Shown: one piece after another, positions 1-32,015 of the stretch
Position numbering within the stretch: position 1 is the stretch's first letter
Layout: each line of letters starts with the position of its first letter
Made by a program: the position numbers and the translations under genes
Assembly (NCBI GenBank): GCA_963070105.1
Contig: OY718805.1
Location: forward strand, 10,017,652 to 10,081,651
Direction: 5' to 3'
Source: Litomosoides sigmodontis
Lineage: Eukaryota; Nematoda; Chromadorea; Rhabditida; Onchocercidae
DNA length: 64,000 bases
Notes under the pieces: model-generated
Database searches by the model: none
Seen by the model: only the letters and a program-made list of their open reading frames with translations
What the model was told of the DNA's origin: nothing

Positions 1-2371
1 TTTCTTAAAAGTCTCACAGCTTACGAAGCTGTCGTTGCAGTAGAAATACAGATGGACGATAGCCATGGAATTGCTATAAAATAGCCACTAGCATTTTTCC
101 ACTTTCATCGCTCAACTGATCTTTAGCTCATTCCTTATTACCTTTACTAATATTACTTTGACTTATTTGCCTGAAAAATGAGGAAAACAGTCACTTTTTC
201 GCCTCCTTTTTTGGCTATTGAGATTAAATCGACCATACAGCGCCTCCTCCGTTTTCCTTCTTTTCATTTTAAATTTTTCTAAAAAAAAATTCTTTTTTTT
301 TGCAACAATTTCAATTACGCTTCCTTCTGTTTACTCCACTTTGCATTAATATTCGTTATTATTGAAGTAATGCCCTTTTCCTTCCTTTTTCCTTCTCTTT
401 CGCAAATATATTTGAGTATATTCACCACTCACTCTATAAGAGTAAAAAAATTGTGACAAATGAGTAAGCTTAGTTAGTCGGAGTTCATTGCATTTTTGTC
501 GAAGTGTCCATAACGTAACGCACGCGGTTGTAAAGTTCGCATATTCTCCGTGGGACATTTGCGCTCCTTTTCCTTCTTATTCTTCGCTCTCTCGCCATAT
601 ATGTGATGTGCTGGTTGAGATTGAAGTTGAAATATTTGAAGTGAAAATTTCCAACGATTCATTATCCTTTCCACAAAAAATAATTAGTCCTTTTTGACTT
701 TAGCAAAAGTTGAAAGTAAATTAATTGACCGAAACGAGAGATCCATAGTGCGCTAGCGCAACTGCAACATTATCAAAGTGATAGCACATTGTTTTATGAA
801 GTAATTTTATCAAAAATCATTTCGTTTTCACTTCTTTTTCAGCAAATTTGGCGATTACAGTTTGCCACACGTAGTTGCAATTTACCAAAATGAATTCTCT
901 AAGTGACCAGCGCCACCAAAATTGCTATCGGCAAATTTTAAGACAAAAAAGATATTTGCAACATAGGAATCGCCATTGACAGTACCATCACTACAACAGT
1001 TCCAGTAGCAATGACAGTAACCCAATAACATCGCTTATCACAACTACAAGCAAGCATTAATTACTACTAATTGATACTGCAATTAATTACTACTAATTAC
1101 CGCTTTCTGATATTACTGTATTATTGTTCCCTTTAATTCTTCGTGTATAAATATTAGCTGAAAGAGAAGAAGGAAAAAAGACACACACACACACAGCAAA
1201 TTTTTTGCGAAATATACGATATCTAAAAATTTTTTTTGAACAAATTTAAATGCGACGACTCAAAAATTTATGCTCAGCGCCGTACGAATTTTTGAATGAT
1301 TTATTTCACACAGCACCAGGTTCGTTCGCTTTTCCCTTTTTTTCTTCTTCCTTCTTTTTTTTTTACTTTTTTCAATTCTAAAATTTTAATGATAAATTTA
1401 AAATTTTGCAAAAATCAACATCTTTGCTACAGCTAACATACATCCTTCAACTTTCGCATCAATTCATTAACTGTGGAAGATTGTCAAAGAAAATAGTTTG
1501 AGCAAAACGAATTATTATTATAACGGTTATTGATAAAGGAGCTACTTTACAACCATCCTATTACGAGCATTTCATTCATCACTAATATGCAAATTTTTTG
1601 AAATATTCCACTGAATGCTGGTGTATTCAATCAATCTCATTTATCACTACTGCTACACTACTACTACTGCTACTATCACCAATACTATCATTTGCCATCA
1701 GTTATCAATCAATGCATGGTTTTTTACAAATCAGTGTTAGTCGTCGTAGCAAGCAATGGAAGGATACTTGAACTTTTTGTTAAATCCAAAGGGTACAAAT
1801 AATTGGTAAATAATTGGTAAATCATTTCATCGATTATCAAATTATGTTGCTAAATTTTACTCGAACTTCTGTGATAGCACTTAGTTTTGCTACTTTATGG
1901 AATTAAAAATTACAATTTAATTGCTTTCTTTCGTTCCTTTCTTTCACGCATATATCCCTTATTACTTGTATTTTCATTTCTTGAAATTATCAGGTCGAAT
2001 GGTACATTTTCACCATTCGATATCCCTTAAACAATTTAAGTGAAACAGTTCACGGTTTCATAGAAGGGAGGAAGATAGAAGAGGAGAAAGGGAGAGAGAG
2101 AGAGAGAGAGAAAAGATTAAGTGAGGGAGGAGGAAGAGAGAGAAAGAGATGGTTGAAACTTAGTAATAGCAAATTTTTTAAATAAAACTTTACTGGATTG
2201 CTAATATCAAACATTTCGTCCATTACACTTCGGTGAGAAAATCTTTCTTTCAACAATCAGTGAATGTTAAAAGTAAACAATTAGCTCATTGGTAGCGACA
2301 TATTTACAAGCTTACGTCGCAGAATAAGCTCTCCCAATTAGACTAATTAATACTCAACAATACGGACATTG
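1..2371. other. AT-rich non-coding stretch
   Basis: No convincing exon was found on either strand. The stretch holds short microsatellites: a CA run near 1181-1197 and a GA run near 2092-2112. There are also scattered T-rich tracts and clusters of ACT/CTA triplets near 1645-1690. The short open frames here lack splice signals and have simple-sequence composition. It may be intergenic or an intron of a gene extending beyond the window. Confidence 0.5.
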
Positions 2372-2554
2372 CTAGCGCAGTTGGGTGGGCGGAATTGGCA
2401 CAGACGCTGTAACGCTTCCATCGATGGTGAATGATGCAACGGCTGCAAAGCATGCGTTGTTCAGAGATTATTTTACATTAGAATTTAAATAAAAATTTAA
2501 CATACCACTGGCAAACGCATTGTCATCCTCACCGCCATCATCACGTTGATTCAT
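2372..2554 (-). CDS. Candidate two-exon gene or 3' end of a gene, unidentified
   Basis: On the minus strand an open frame containing MNQRDDGGEDDNAFAS ends at a good donor (GTATGT, exon end 2506, phase 1). A TTTGCAG acceptor lies 63 bp downstream (exon start 2442). Splicing continues the frame as AVASFTIDGSVTASVPIPP and stops at TAG 2374-2372. Read from ATG 2554 the product is about 40 residues. The frame is open further upstream to about 2690 and contains a hydrophobic stretch (VLLSIISFGAV), so this may be the last two exons of a longer membrane protein. The non-repetitive composition, short intron and phase match favour a real gene. I do not recognise the family. A tetraspan/MARVEL relationship crossed my mind but rests only on the hydrophobic segment. 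Confidence 0.4.
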
Positions 2555-2718
2555 CGAACAGAGGAAGATGAAATGCAATTTAGGTTTGTCAACTGCGCCA
2601 AATGATATGATCGATAATAATACTCCACCACGGATGGTTCGGTGAAGAGATCGATGGTGTTGGGTGTTGAAAAATTATTTACAAATGAATTTTGCAAATA
2701 AGTGCGCCTCAACGTGTA

Positions 2719-2761
<43 letters not shown>

Positions 2762-2771
2762 CATACACACA
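2719..2771. repeat. CA microsatellite
   Basis: An (AC)n run with a few interruptions (CGCAC, CATAC). The open frames across it encode His-Thr repeats and are not genes. Confidence 0.9.
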
Positions 2772-3933
2772 CGTACTACACATATATTTAGTATGCATGA
2801 AGTACGGCGTATTATTGCGGTTATGTTTTGTGTATGTTTGTTTAAAAATTTTAAATTTTGTTTTTTTTCTTTTTGTTGTTGTTGTTGTTTTTGTGAACTT
2901 TTGAAGTTTTTTTTTCTTAATAAATTATTATGAAGTCATTTGACGCTATTAGTTAACTTTGTGAGTGAAATTTAATTAGTGAATATAATGTAGTCATATA
3001 AGCTAGAATATTTATGATTAACACTAAGAGACAGTTTTTTCATAAATTTTTTGTTTTGTTTTTAAACGATTCTTTTGTTATTAATTTTCCTATTAATACA
3101 ATCAACGCAGCAAATGCCAAGCAAGTGATTGCGTTGCGTACACAAGTGGAAAGGGGGCTGGTAGGTTTGTTTGGACGATGATGAGGCGACGATGGAGGTG
3201 ACATTTCAATTTTGAAAAAAAAAAAAGTTGGAATGGAAAAGAAAAAGAGAGAGATGGGAGAAGAGGGAGCGAGAGTTAAGAGAGAGAGGGAGAGACGGAA
3301 AGGGAGAGAGCAGTTAGGATGAAATTGGAAAAACGGATTGATGGGTGGTGATGATCAAGACATTTACTGGAATTTCTTCAACTCTTTGCATGCTATTCTA
3401 TTTCATTCCATTCTTATTGTTTTCCTCTTTCTAATTAGTTAATTAATTTAACTTATTGGAAGCAAAAAAACAGTAAAAATGAGAAAGGCGGAAGGAATGA
3501 AAAGTTTGAATTTCATTTTGTCACTGTTGCGGTAAATGATGACCAAGGAATTCACTTGGTATTTTGGTAGTTCCTTTATTTGTTAAAATTATTTATCAAT
3601 GCATAACAAATTTGTTGATTAATTTAATCGATAAATTTTAGTTCCAAAGACCATCACTCATAATTGATTAGTTAGTTTAAATAGTTTGAATTCATTAAAA
3701 TAAATAAAAATTCACAGACGTCCTTTTTTTTTCCTGAAAGAAATATTTCCGATATGGGATCTTATTTTGTTGCACTTGATAGTCTTTTATTTTAAGAAGT
3801 TCAAAGGTAGTACCATTTATGTCGTTAACTCTTTGTTCCATTCTTCCTCAAGGGAACTTAAGCTAACATCGTTTTGCTTGAAATTTTTTTCATCTCTTCA
3901 CCAGTAAACATCACTTTTGTTTCATAGTTTTTT

Positions 3934-3966
<33 letters not shown>

Positions 3967-4771
3967 AAAAGAGAGACAAAAGTAATGCCATTTTATTTGG
4001 TTGTAATAATACGTGAAAAAAAGTTGTGCAATGCACTTTTTTTCTTTTCAAATCTTTCTAATGTAATTGAAGGACGAGTTGTTCGACACATTCCACTGAA
4101 AGTATTTCATCAAATGAAATTACCAACTTGTGCCTTCCAATGTCTTTCCTTGGGCTATCACTGCCTGATATGATAAGTGTTTATCATAGTACTACTGATA
4201 TGAGCCAGTAGTAGTGGAGATTTAGCAGTAATAGAATAGATATCACAAAGAGCTAATCGCAGTAGCTATGATAAAAACCTGCTGATAATAATATTTTGGG
4301 AGCTTTTCAAAATCACCTTATCATGAAGAACTATTTCATCTAATTTTACTTATTTCATTTATCACATAACAATTTATTTTCTTTTCCAATCATTGAAATC
4401 GTTGAGTGCAACGATAGCAAAAATTTGCATTTAAATGTATTTGTTGTGTACTTTTTTAATTAACAGCAAATATCATTTCTAAGTTCATTTCAAAAATTTC
4501 ACACAACTATTGCTGAAATTTATCACAATACAACGAGTAGTTGCAGTGATAATTTCTCATTAATTTATATTTCTGTTACTGTAATTAATCGATATCATCA
4601 TTAATTATCTCAATGCAAATACATGAGTTAAATTATTTCAACATATCTTAAACTATAATTTAATATTAATAAACTCAAAATTGCACCGGAAAAGGATTGG
4701 TATGAAATTTTTTTTCACTTCTATCATATAGTATTATTTACAGTTCCCCTTCCTTTTTCAAATGTACCTTA
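2772..4771. other. AT-rich non-coding stretch
   Basis: No exon is supported on either strand. The stretch contains GA-rich purine runs near 3240-3310 and 3940-3978 and a (TTG)n patch near 2875-2895. The open frame at 3985-4173 has no splice or family support. Confidence 0.5.
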
Positions 4772-4772
4772 A

Positions 4773-4812
<40 letters not shown>
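4772..4812. repeat. CT microsatellite
   Basis: A nearly pure (CT)n run of about 40 bp, one of many GA/CT runs in the left 15 kb. Confidence 0.9.
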
Positions 4813-4818
<6 letters not shown>

Positions 4819-4852
4819 CTCCCTTCCTCTCTCAGTGACTTCACTACGATTC

Positions 4853-4884
4853 GGGAATTCGGGAATTCGGGAATTCGGGAATTC
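4853..4884. repeat. Four tandem copies of GGGAATTC
   Basis: Four exact head-to-tail copies of the octamer GGGAATTC, each containing an EcoRI hexamer. It is much less AT-rich than its surroundings and follows the CT microsatellite by about 40 bp. No function is evident. Confidence 0.95.
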
Positions 4885-7763
<2,879 letters not shown>

Positions 7764-10700
7764 GGGTAGGAGAGTGAAGCTCCAAGTTTCAGCATTTTAC
7801 AGCAGTTTGGCCCTCACGATGAGTGATTTGTTAAATTTCACTTAATTTAAACTCTTTATTTCTCCTTCTTCATTCGTTAATCGCTCCCCATCCTTCAGAT
7901 TCTTTCGTTAATTGACATGTAAAATGGAAAGGGCAAAATGGACAGGTAAAGACGGATGATCGCGAACGACAAACCGATAGGCCGTCATTTTTCATTTTTT
8001 CTCTCTCTTTAACTCTCTCTTTCTCTTTTAATCAAAGATCATTTAATTTTATTTTTTTTAGATAACAGAGACGGAAGGGAAAGAAATGAGGGGAGAAGGA
8101 GGGATGGAGAATGGATGGCAGTCTGTTTGTTTCAGTTTTATCAATTTTAAGATTATTTATTCTTAGTTTTTGAAAAGACTCCTTTTGAAGCAAACGAGTG
8201 TACCTAACAGTATCAATTAATCGGTGAACATTTTTCGGTTTTACTTTTCCCTTTTTTTGAATAATGTGCAAACGTATCGTACCGTTTGTTTTATTCACGT
8301 TTACCATCCTACTAACTGATTACTTTATCACTCATCCTTTTTTTGATCGAACTTTTCTTCTCACATTCTTAAATTTATTTCAAAAAAAATGTCCTTTTTC
8401 AAATTCACTCTTTCCAACTCTGGCAATCGTTGAAAATAAAAGAGAGGAAATATTGGTGCTGGTCGAATGATAAAGGAATGAGAAGGAGGGGAGTGAAAAT
8501 TATAATTTTCTAATAGCTCAAGAAGAAGGGGAAAATGTGAAAGCGTTCCTGACGAAGAGAGAAGGTAAAATGAGAAAGAAAGAACGAACAAATTTAAAGG
8601 TAAAATGAGGAAGAGGCTGAAGAAAGCGAGAGAGAGAAGGAGAGAGAGAGAGAAAAGAAAGAAAAAATGAGCAGAAGGAAATTTTAAAAAAACAAGTAAT
8701 TTCAATGCTTTCATATTCCTTTTTTTTGTCCTTTGCCTAATACAAAGATGCCTACTACCTATGCCTATGCGACAATGTTTTTTTTAATTGAATTTCTCAA
8801 TTTTTATTTTCCAAGTGAAATGAAACAACCGTCTTTCCTATTTTTTAATTAAATATTAAAAGTTACTATAAATCATTGTAGCAAAATGCCTTTAGCGACG
8901 TTGTCGACTGACATCTCTTTCATTTCAATTAAAATTGCTAAAATCGTTCAGTTTTTGCTTGGTGAAATTTATGATTAGCATATTCCATTGCTTGATTGTT
9001 ACAGGCATTTTGGGTGATAAACTGCTCAGTTACTTGAATAGCATTTGTTTTGAAAATTTTTAATTAAATAATTAATTAGAACTTAAATAATGAATTGAGT
9101 TTTACTTTTCTACTTTCCTTTAATCATAAATTAAACGAAAAAAAGGAATGAAGAAGGTAGAGTTCAATTCAAAAGACTTTTTGCCATTTCATCAATTAAA
9201 TTCAAATAAATAATAATTTGTGTTTTTTCTTGCATAATTTCATCTTACAACAATTAATTACGTTTTCCTCTTCCTCTTTCTCTTCTTCAATATTAAATTT
9301 GTTACGATAAGCGTTCTTCGCTACATTTCACGACCGTAAAAATTAACGAATTAATTTTGTTGAAATAAAAAATTTGAGTTGAAATTTCAAGTTTATATTA
9401 AAACTTTCAGCAAAGCATTTTAGAACGAACATTTTCGCACTTCCATCATAAATCACTCCAATAGTTTTTTTCATTTTCGGTATTTTTTTAATGTCTTAAA
9501 ACTTTCAACGTAAATAAATTCCCAAAAGAGTTTGCCGGCAATTATTGATTGATTTGTTAGTGTTAGTGCTTTAACGCCTGCCTTGGCTATTATATTATTT
9601 ATGGACGTGGAAGATGAAGGAAGCCATGTTTGTGCATCATCCGTTGCAGGGGTGCCAGTCTGGCCTAGCCTAGCTCAGGCCAAATTGTTGTTATTCTTCC
9701 TCCTCCTTTTCTCCTCTTACTTTTCCCTTTTTTTGCATTCCTTTTTTTGGCAATTTGTCAACACTCGCAAAATTTTACGCTTTCTTTTTCAAACCATTCC
9801 ATTGATTGATTTATTAGGCAATTAATTTTTGCCATTTCAAAAGAAAGCACACACACACACACACAGGCACAGACACACGAGAAAAGAAAGTATTGCAGCG
9901 AAGATTTTTTGAAAAAAATTAAATTTTATAATCAAATTTGATAAAATGTAAATGTTGAAATTTTATTGCAATAAAGTTAATATGTATCAGATTTATATTT
10001 AATCGCGTAATACTAAGCGATTTGCAACTTATTCTGTACATTTTACATTCGTTAAAAGGTGTGTGAAATTAAAATTGATTAATTTAATTTTAATTTTATT
10101 TTATTCCCATGTTCAATCAGTCGCATCTTTTTCACTTTTATTTTTCAATCGATGAGTGCTAGTAGCGCAACATAATCGTCGGTTGCCAGAATTTTTTGAG
10201 TAAGTTGAATTTTTAGTTTGAGAAAATTGCATTTCGTCAGATATATGCTCATCTAAGCCACGGCTTATTGCCTTCTGTTTTTTGTTGTCGTTGTTCCTCA
10301 CTCTTCCTTTTCCGCTTTTGTTTACTTGAAATTCATTAAATTACTTGTAAGCTATTTCATCGCTCTGTTTTTTCTTTTAATTTGTTGAAACTACCAAAAA
10401 CAATGCAACGAATTCCTCAAGTTTCTTCACTCAAATGTTCCTGGAACTTTTTGCGTAAGTCTAATTTCTCCTGAAACTATTTCAGTCAAATTCAGCACTA
10501 TTATTCCTTCTACGCATTTTTATGGTATATATCTATCCAGTCTGTCTGTATTAAAATAGTTATATTTGGCGAATTCATCAGTGCTGTAGCTGAGAAGGAT
10601 TTAAACGGAGAAATGGAAATTTGTGCCAAGCACTGAAAGAAACAAAAATTAAAAGGAGGAAGTTTTTCGTTTAATTTTGAAAATATTAAACGCCCATTAC

Positions 10701-13490
10701 TCGGCACTTTTAAGTGGCAGTGGGAAAACTTTCCGATCATTCCATTCCATCTTTGACCGCAAAGCAAAAAGCAAATTAGCACTTTACTTGTGGGAGGGAA
10801 TTTGCAAACTGACAGTTCCATAAAACTTTCAGCATTTAAGGAATGTTTTTGTAATTTTTCCCGGAAAAATAATTAATAATTATTCCTTTATTATTTTTAC
10901 TATTAAATTCCATTCATTTAAAAATATTTTATGTAAAAAATATTTTAAAAATGCGAATAAATTGCTAATTATGCAAGAATTTGGCCAATGAAGCCGTAAA
11001 GTATTTCATTCCAAAGTATAAAATAAAAAGTTTAAATGTAAAAAAATATGCCCGGCAATGCTAACAATTATAACGAATAATTTTGAAACAATTTTTCGTT
11101 GGTGCTATTTCAAAAATTAATAGTTGTGTTATTCGACCGGAAATGTTTTGAGTGAAATATTATAATATTTATTCAATTTCGATTAATTCCTGTAAAAAAT
11201 TTGCATATTTTCGCGCTCATTTTATCCATACATTTCAAAAGTGAAAAATATAAAAGTTATTAATGTAGTAGTAGCAAGCAAAATAAGTAAATTAACTAAT
11301 TAAAAACCTTTCATTGGGTTAATAATTATTCCTTCATTAAAAAACGTTGTAATGTATTTAATTAATTAAGGACGTTAACTTTTAATAAATCAATTAATAA
11401 TGATGATGAGAAAAGTGGAAACATACAGGAAGTGTTAAATAAATTTTTAAATGGATGAGGAAATGTACAATAGGAAAGGGTGGATTTTCGTGATTGGAAA
11501 TTGTGATTATGCATTTTCATTCCTTCCCCCTCGTCATTTTAATTTATTAATTCCACCATTGCCCGCCCTGTTTTTCATTTTCTTTTTTTCCACTCACTTT
11601 CGTTTACGATGGCTAAACTGTAGAACTGTGAAAAGAAGCGAAAAATGGAAAGTAAATTGGCTTAGTGATTACAGTACAGGTACCATTCATCCTTTTCATT
11701 AGATAATTGCAGTAGTTTAACCTGAAATTAGCACAATTTAATTTTTTTTTGTTGTGAGACTTAACGTTAAACTGCGCGCAATTTTTGTCAATCATTGAAG
11801 CGGTGATATTTTACGAGGAACTTTGTTAATTATCGAATTTCACAAGCGATTTACATCATTTCTAAACAGGAAAATTCACTTAACTAATCAAACAAAACAA
11901 ACTTTGAAGAATTATTTGAGCGTAAAAAAGTTTTTTGCTTTTGAAACTATTGCGCAAATCACAAACAAATAAATAAATAAAGGAATATTAAGGGGAAGAT
12001 GCCAAAACGATGTGCTATCGTTTGCCGCTTCAGTGCATTTAACATATCATTTCCAATCTCAATTTTTATCCTAAAATCTTAGAAGAAAAGGTTTCCTTTG
12101 AGGGTTCCTCTTCCCCTGTCCATCTCTCAATTTTTTTCTTTGCTCCTTTTCTTCTTGTCATTTTAAATGTTCAAATTATGAAAATGTGAAATTTCATTTC
12201 TTTAGTAGCCGCATCCTCCTCAATGTACTGACAATAGTGCTGTAAAGTACAAAGTGAAAAGTAGATCCAACGAGACAGATACTTTATTTTAATTAATTCA
12301 TCAAAACACGAAACTATTTCATGTCATTTCATTTCCATTTCCATTTACTTTTTGAAAATGCTTCCTTCTACGATGCTTATTGCTAGCGGTACTACACTTT
12401 GATTATTGCAAGGAGGCTTCCATTCCTTCTGTAATTACAGCTATTTTATCATCAAACTGGGGGGAGAAGGAAGAGACAGAGGTATGGAAGGGACAGAGAG
12501 AGAGAGAGAGAGAGAGAATGGAATAGAAGGAAATTGGGGACTTTTCTTGAAAAGTGTTCATTAAACGAGAAAATAGCAAGTGGTTTTTTTAATTTCATTG
12601 TATTAAAAACATCTTCATTTATGAAATTTCATAATTTGTATTCGTAAAAAACAAAAAAAATTGCTTGATTAGGCAGGAAAAGGTTGGTTACTGTGGTGGG
12701 AGGTCCGATCGCCGTTGTGAGAGAGTGTGACATTGGTGACACAAATCAAAATAAATGCAAAACTTCCAGCGGCCTGTCAACCAACCCTTCGACTTTGTTA
12801 TTTTAGTAATTGATATTGGCTAATCAGCGCTATCCTATTGTTTAATAAACGCTACAATAGAAGTTATTGGTAAAAAATTAAAATTTTACTATTTTATCAA
12901 ATTTATGCAGAAAAATGAAGCAGAAATTTTGCATTAAATTTGAAAAATTTACGTTTGGTTTTTTTTTTTTGTTTTTGCAACAACAAAAGTAAAATTGCTT
13001 CCAAGAAGAAATAAGCTAAGAGATAGGAAGGAACGTGGAAAGCATTTGAAAATCAAAGAACTATTCCAACCATAAAGCATTTTAGTATTCGTCAAAGAGT
13101 TTTTTCAGAATTAAAAATAAATGCCAAGCAGTAAAGTATCGATCGGAATTTTTAATTCATTTTTATCACTGACAATTCAAAGTAGCACAATCAAACAATC
13201 AACTGAAACTTCTCCTTCCTTCCTTCAACGCTTCTTAGCTACTCTTTGGTGGTCCTCTCCCACATTTTGCATTTCCAATGTTGCAATGTTGACATTTGTG
13301 CATGCGTGAATGTGTGCAGTAAGCGCAAAAAGGTAGGCATACGTTTTGTGTGTGCGTGCGTGCGTGTACGCGTGTGTGCGTGTGTCAGTGAATGCATGTG
13401 TGCATGCAGCCTACGCTCACACCACACTGGACGATCCACGAAATAAGTGACTTTCCATAAATTATTTAACGTTTTTCTTGTAGTGCGTGG

Positions 13491-13522
<32 letters not shown>

Positions 13523-15327
13523 TGGTAAGCCTGAGCAAAGTTTTTCATCTGTTGATGTGATTGTTAATGCGGTAGGTGACGTGTAGTTGTAAAATGTCTG
13601 CCTATCACCACCTGCTTATTATAGTCTATTATAGGTGTGTGTGTGTGTGCGTGTGTGTGTGTGTGTGTGTGCATGTGTGTGTGTGTGTCATTGTTGAATT
13701 AACTATGTGAGCGGATGAATGAATGTTTATTCAACAGTGCTGACATCTTTTCGGATAATTGCGCTCGCAGAGCGGCAATAATACTACCTGGACGGATAAT
13801 TGCGCTCACCGTAACAATAGTTCTTACTGTTATAATCGGAAAAAAAGCCTATAGGTTGGTGCGAAAGGAAATAAAACCACTAATGAAAAATATTCTTTGT
13901 TTTAAACATTTAATTAATGAATTCTATTTTCTCCTAATTGACTGCAAAGATTTCATAAGCAGAAATGTTTATTTGTCATGTTGTATTGAACTGATGGAAA
14001 AATGAAATCGTCGAAATTAACTGAATATGTGATTGGTTTGAGTAAATTTAGATTGTACTAAAATTATCTCCAGAAATAAATTTATATTCGTTAGGAACTG
14101 CCTGTGCATTGTATGTGAAATATAAATCCTAATCGTAAGTATTTCTAGATATTTTCCTTTTTGAAATCTTACAAATAATGCTTGCGATATTTAATTGTAA
14201 TTAAATTTGCTCGCTAAATTTTCTGTGAGAACTTAATATTTTGTTATTTGCGAGAAATAATCTTGTAGTGAAGATGTTTCGTTCTGACCAATTTCATCAA
14301 TTGAAATTGATAATTTATCACAATTATGTAAGCGACTAATCATTGATCGTTAGTTTACAGTTGTAACATGCATATTATATGCTTTACCGTATCGCATCGT
14401 ATAAAATATCGTACCGTATCGAATAAAATAACTATAAAATTAATAGACAACCCGAAAATTTGAAGACAAATCAAGTAACTGCAGCAATAAAGCCACTGAA
14501 TATGTACAATTCATCTTTAGTACGGAAATTAAAATTTTTCGCATTTCAGTAAAGTGACGAAAGAAGACAAAAATAAGACTTGAAACCATTTTCATACATC
14601 CATTCCATTCCCAGTAATATTTCGATTAATCTCACTCATTTAATCACTGTATTATAAATAACAATTCTAATTTTAGATTTTGAATTAACTATTTCATCAA
14701 AACATGTTTGTGGTAACTTCCCTTCTGCTATCTCGCATAATTTCTCGCTTTCCATTTTGGATTGATTTTCGCGTTGAAAATTTTTAATTCATTTCCCTTT
14801 ATTTACGTACCAATATTTGATTACATTCTAGTAATCAAGCAAGCAATGTCGAATAGTTCTTAATACGTCATTTGCACACACGTACATACGTATCTATATA
14901 CGTATATTTATACACCCATATCACTTGAGACAAGTCAGATCGCGTTTACGGCAACTGGACGATCTCAGGTGGAGCAAATTGGGGCGATACTTGCTCTTTG
15001 CGTTGTGCAAACTGTGATTTTACTATTTGGCTAGTTGTTGTTTATTGATTTCATATTCCATTCCACTTCATTTATTTCTGTCCCTAAAATTTTTGCAATT
15101 TAATTTGCATTTCTATTCTATTCTATTCTGCGGTCTTTTCACTGTATTACCATTATTGCTTCTGCGATACAATTACAACTTATCATCTGTGTGTGTGCGT
15201 ATGTGTGTGCCTATTTCAAATTTCTTGGCACCGTTAGATAATTGGAATAATCAAAATAGCGTTGAACGAGAAATTTGAAAATTTTCTATCTGGAAAATTT
15301 TTCCATCTGCTCCGAAGAATTCTCTAA
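7764..15327. other. AT-rich stretch upstream of kin-1
   Basis: No convincing coding exon was found. The stretch holds GA-rich runs (8625-8655, 12496-12520), CA/GT microsatellites (9848-9865, 13490-13516, 13634-13689) and a 15-bp direct repeat CGGATAATTGCGCTC at 13752 and 13793. The last kilobases before 15328 presumably include the promoter of the canonical kin-1 first exon, but no specific element can be named. Confidence 0.5.
13634..13689. repeat. GT microsatellite
   Basis: An interrupted (GT)n run. A second (GT)n run lies just upstream at about 13490-13516. Confidence 0.9.
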
Positions 15328-30560
<15,233 letters not shown>

Positions 30561-30942
30561 CAAATAATTTTTAAAACAGCGGAGATGAGAGGAAAAAGCG
30601 AATTTTCCAATAGTAGTTAATAATGAGAAGTGAAAGCAATTATCATTTGTTCTATTTTTTCTCTGTCTCCTTCTCTCTCTCTCTGTATCTCTTTCTCTTT
30701 CTCTGCACCTCCTCTTTCAAAATACTTTATCGGTTGAATATACTACGATGTTCTGTGGTACGATGTGTGATTTGACTCAAGTTGATCAGTTCAGTGGATC
30801 AACCGATGAATGAATCAATCGGTCAGTCAATCAGTGATTCAAACAGTCATTATGATTGTTGGATGAAATTTCTCTAGAAACTGGTATTATTATATTGAAT
30901 GTTATTTTCGACGACTATGTATTTTTTATACATAAAGAGGTA

Positions 30943-30948
30943 AATAAA
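30943..30948 (+). terminator. Likely polyadenylation signal of kin-1
   Basis: AATAAA lies about 385 bases after the kin-1 stop codon. It is the first canonical hexamer seen after a CT-rich 3' UTR (30655-30720). Inferred from sequence only. Confidence 0.4.
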
Positions 30949-31711
30949 ATGGGTTCTTTTTGTTTTGTATATTTTTTGTTTGACTTAAATTTCAGTAAAA
31001 TATTCGATCAAATCATTTTGTACAGAGTTTCTTTGGCTTAACATATTCACCGAAATTCATATTTCTTCCTAATCAATTCATATTTTTGTATAATTTGTGA
31101 TTATAAGAAAAAAGCAAGCACATTGATTAGATACTAATATTTGATTAAATTAAATTGGAGACTTATATCTCATGCATCCTCGGTTGAGCTTTTCTTTCAT
31201 ACAACGAGTCACCACTGTGTTTGATAAATTTCTCAGATCTTCATTTTCTTCCTAGATTAAATGATACATAAATACACGATGCCTATAGTTCTCTCTTTTA
31301 TTTTTCCGTCTATCGATTTAATCAATCAACCTATCTTTCTTACTTTCCGCTTTTGGTTCTTATGCTATAAAATTGAAATTTTGATTGAAAAATGACTAGG
31401 AAAAAGTAAAATTAATTAAGATATCATTTGAACACAATTATTACTGCTTTATTATTATTACTATTATTATTATCATTAATTATTGTTATTACTGTAGCAA
31501 TGATCACGATTATTGATGACGTGATAGAATAAGAAGTGGACTGATCGGTCCATGTTAGCGTGTTGTTGGCCATCATGTTAGTGATGATGATGGTGACTTA
31601 TTTGCAACTTTTCCATTGTTCAGAGTACAAAAGAATGGAATAATATGTTTGAGTTATTTGCATATAATTAGCGAATTTGTGAAATACGAATAGTTGTGGG
31701 ATAATTTTGAC

Positions 31712-32015
31712 AGATAAACGAAATTACTTATTTTTTTTGTTGCATTTTTAATAAGCCTTGAAATATACTGCTTTATTGATTAGTCTTATGAAGTAGTGAA
31801 AGAAGGAATACATCTCAAACAAATAATAAATTCCTGGATTTTTTACTGCTTCCCTTCATAAACGTTTGATTCATTTCGCATACAACAACATTTGCCACTT
31901 TTTATTACCACGCAAGTAGTGGTAGTACCGTAGCAGTATTATTACTAATGTCATAACAGTATCAGTAATAATAACAATAACAGCAATAAATAATAATAAC
32001 AACAATATTACGAAT
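31712..32015. repeat. Single-copy-side match to the outer flank of the palindrome arms
   Basis: This segment matches 51835-52125 in the same orientation, and 36079-36369 inverted, with only a few differences (for example AGTAGTGGTAGTACCGTAGC here against ...CCGCAGC in the arms). It is a diverged third copy, so the arms contain sequence also found in this neighbouring locus. Confidence 0.9.

Noticed and set aside
9583..9825. 80-codon frame containing MDVEDEGSHVCASS
   Set aside because: The start looks protein-like, but the rest is a Leu/Phe run from T-rich DNA and no donor or acceptor makes an exon.
13239..13538. His/Thr- and Cys/Val-rich frames across GT repeats
   Set aside because: Microsatellite translations on both strands.
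13855..13885. TAGGTTGGTGCGAAAGG resembling a mariner inverted terminal repeat
   Set aside because: No partner terminus and no transposase-like sequence were found nearby; the match is short.
13715..14005. 96-codon frame with a hydrophobic stretch (MNECLFNSADIF...)
   Set aside because: It has no splice support and no family resemblance, and lies in AT-rich DNA; it includes a 15-bp direct repeat.
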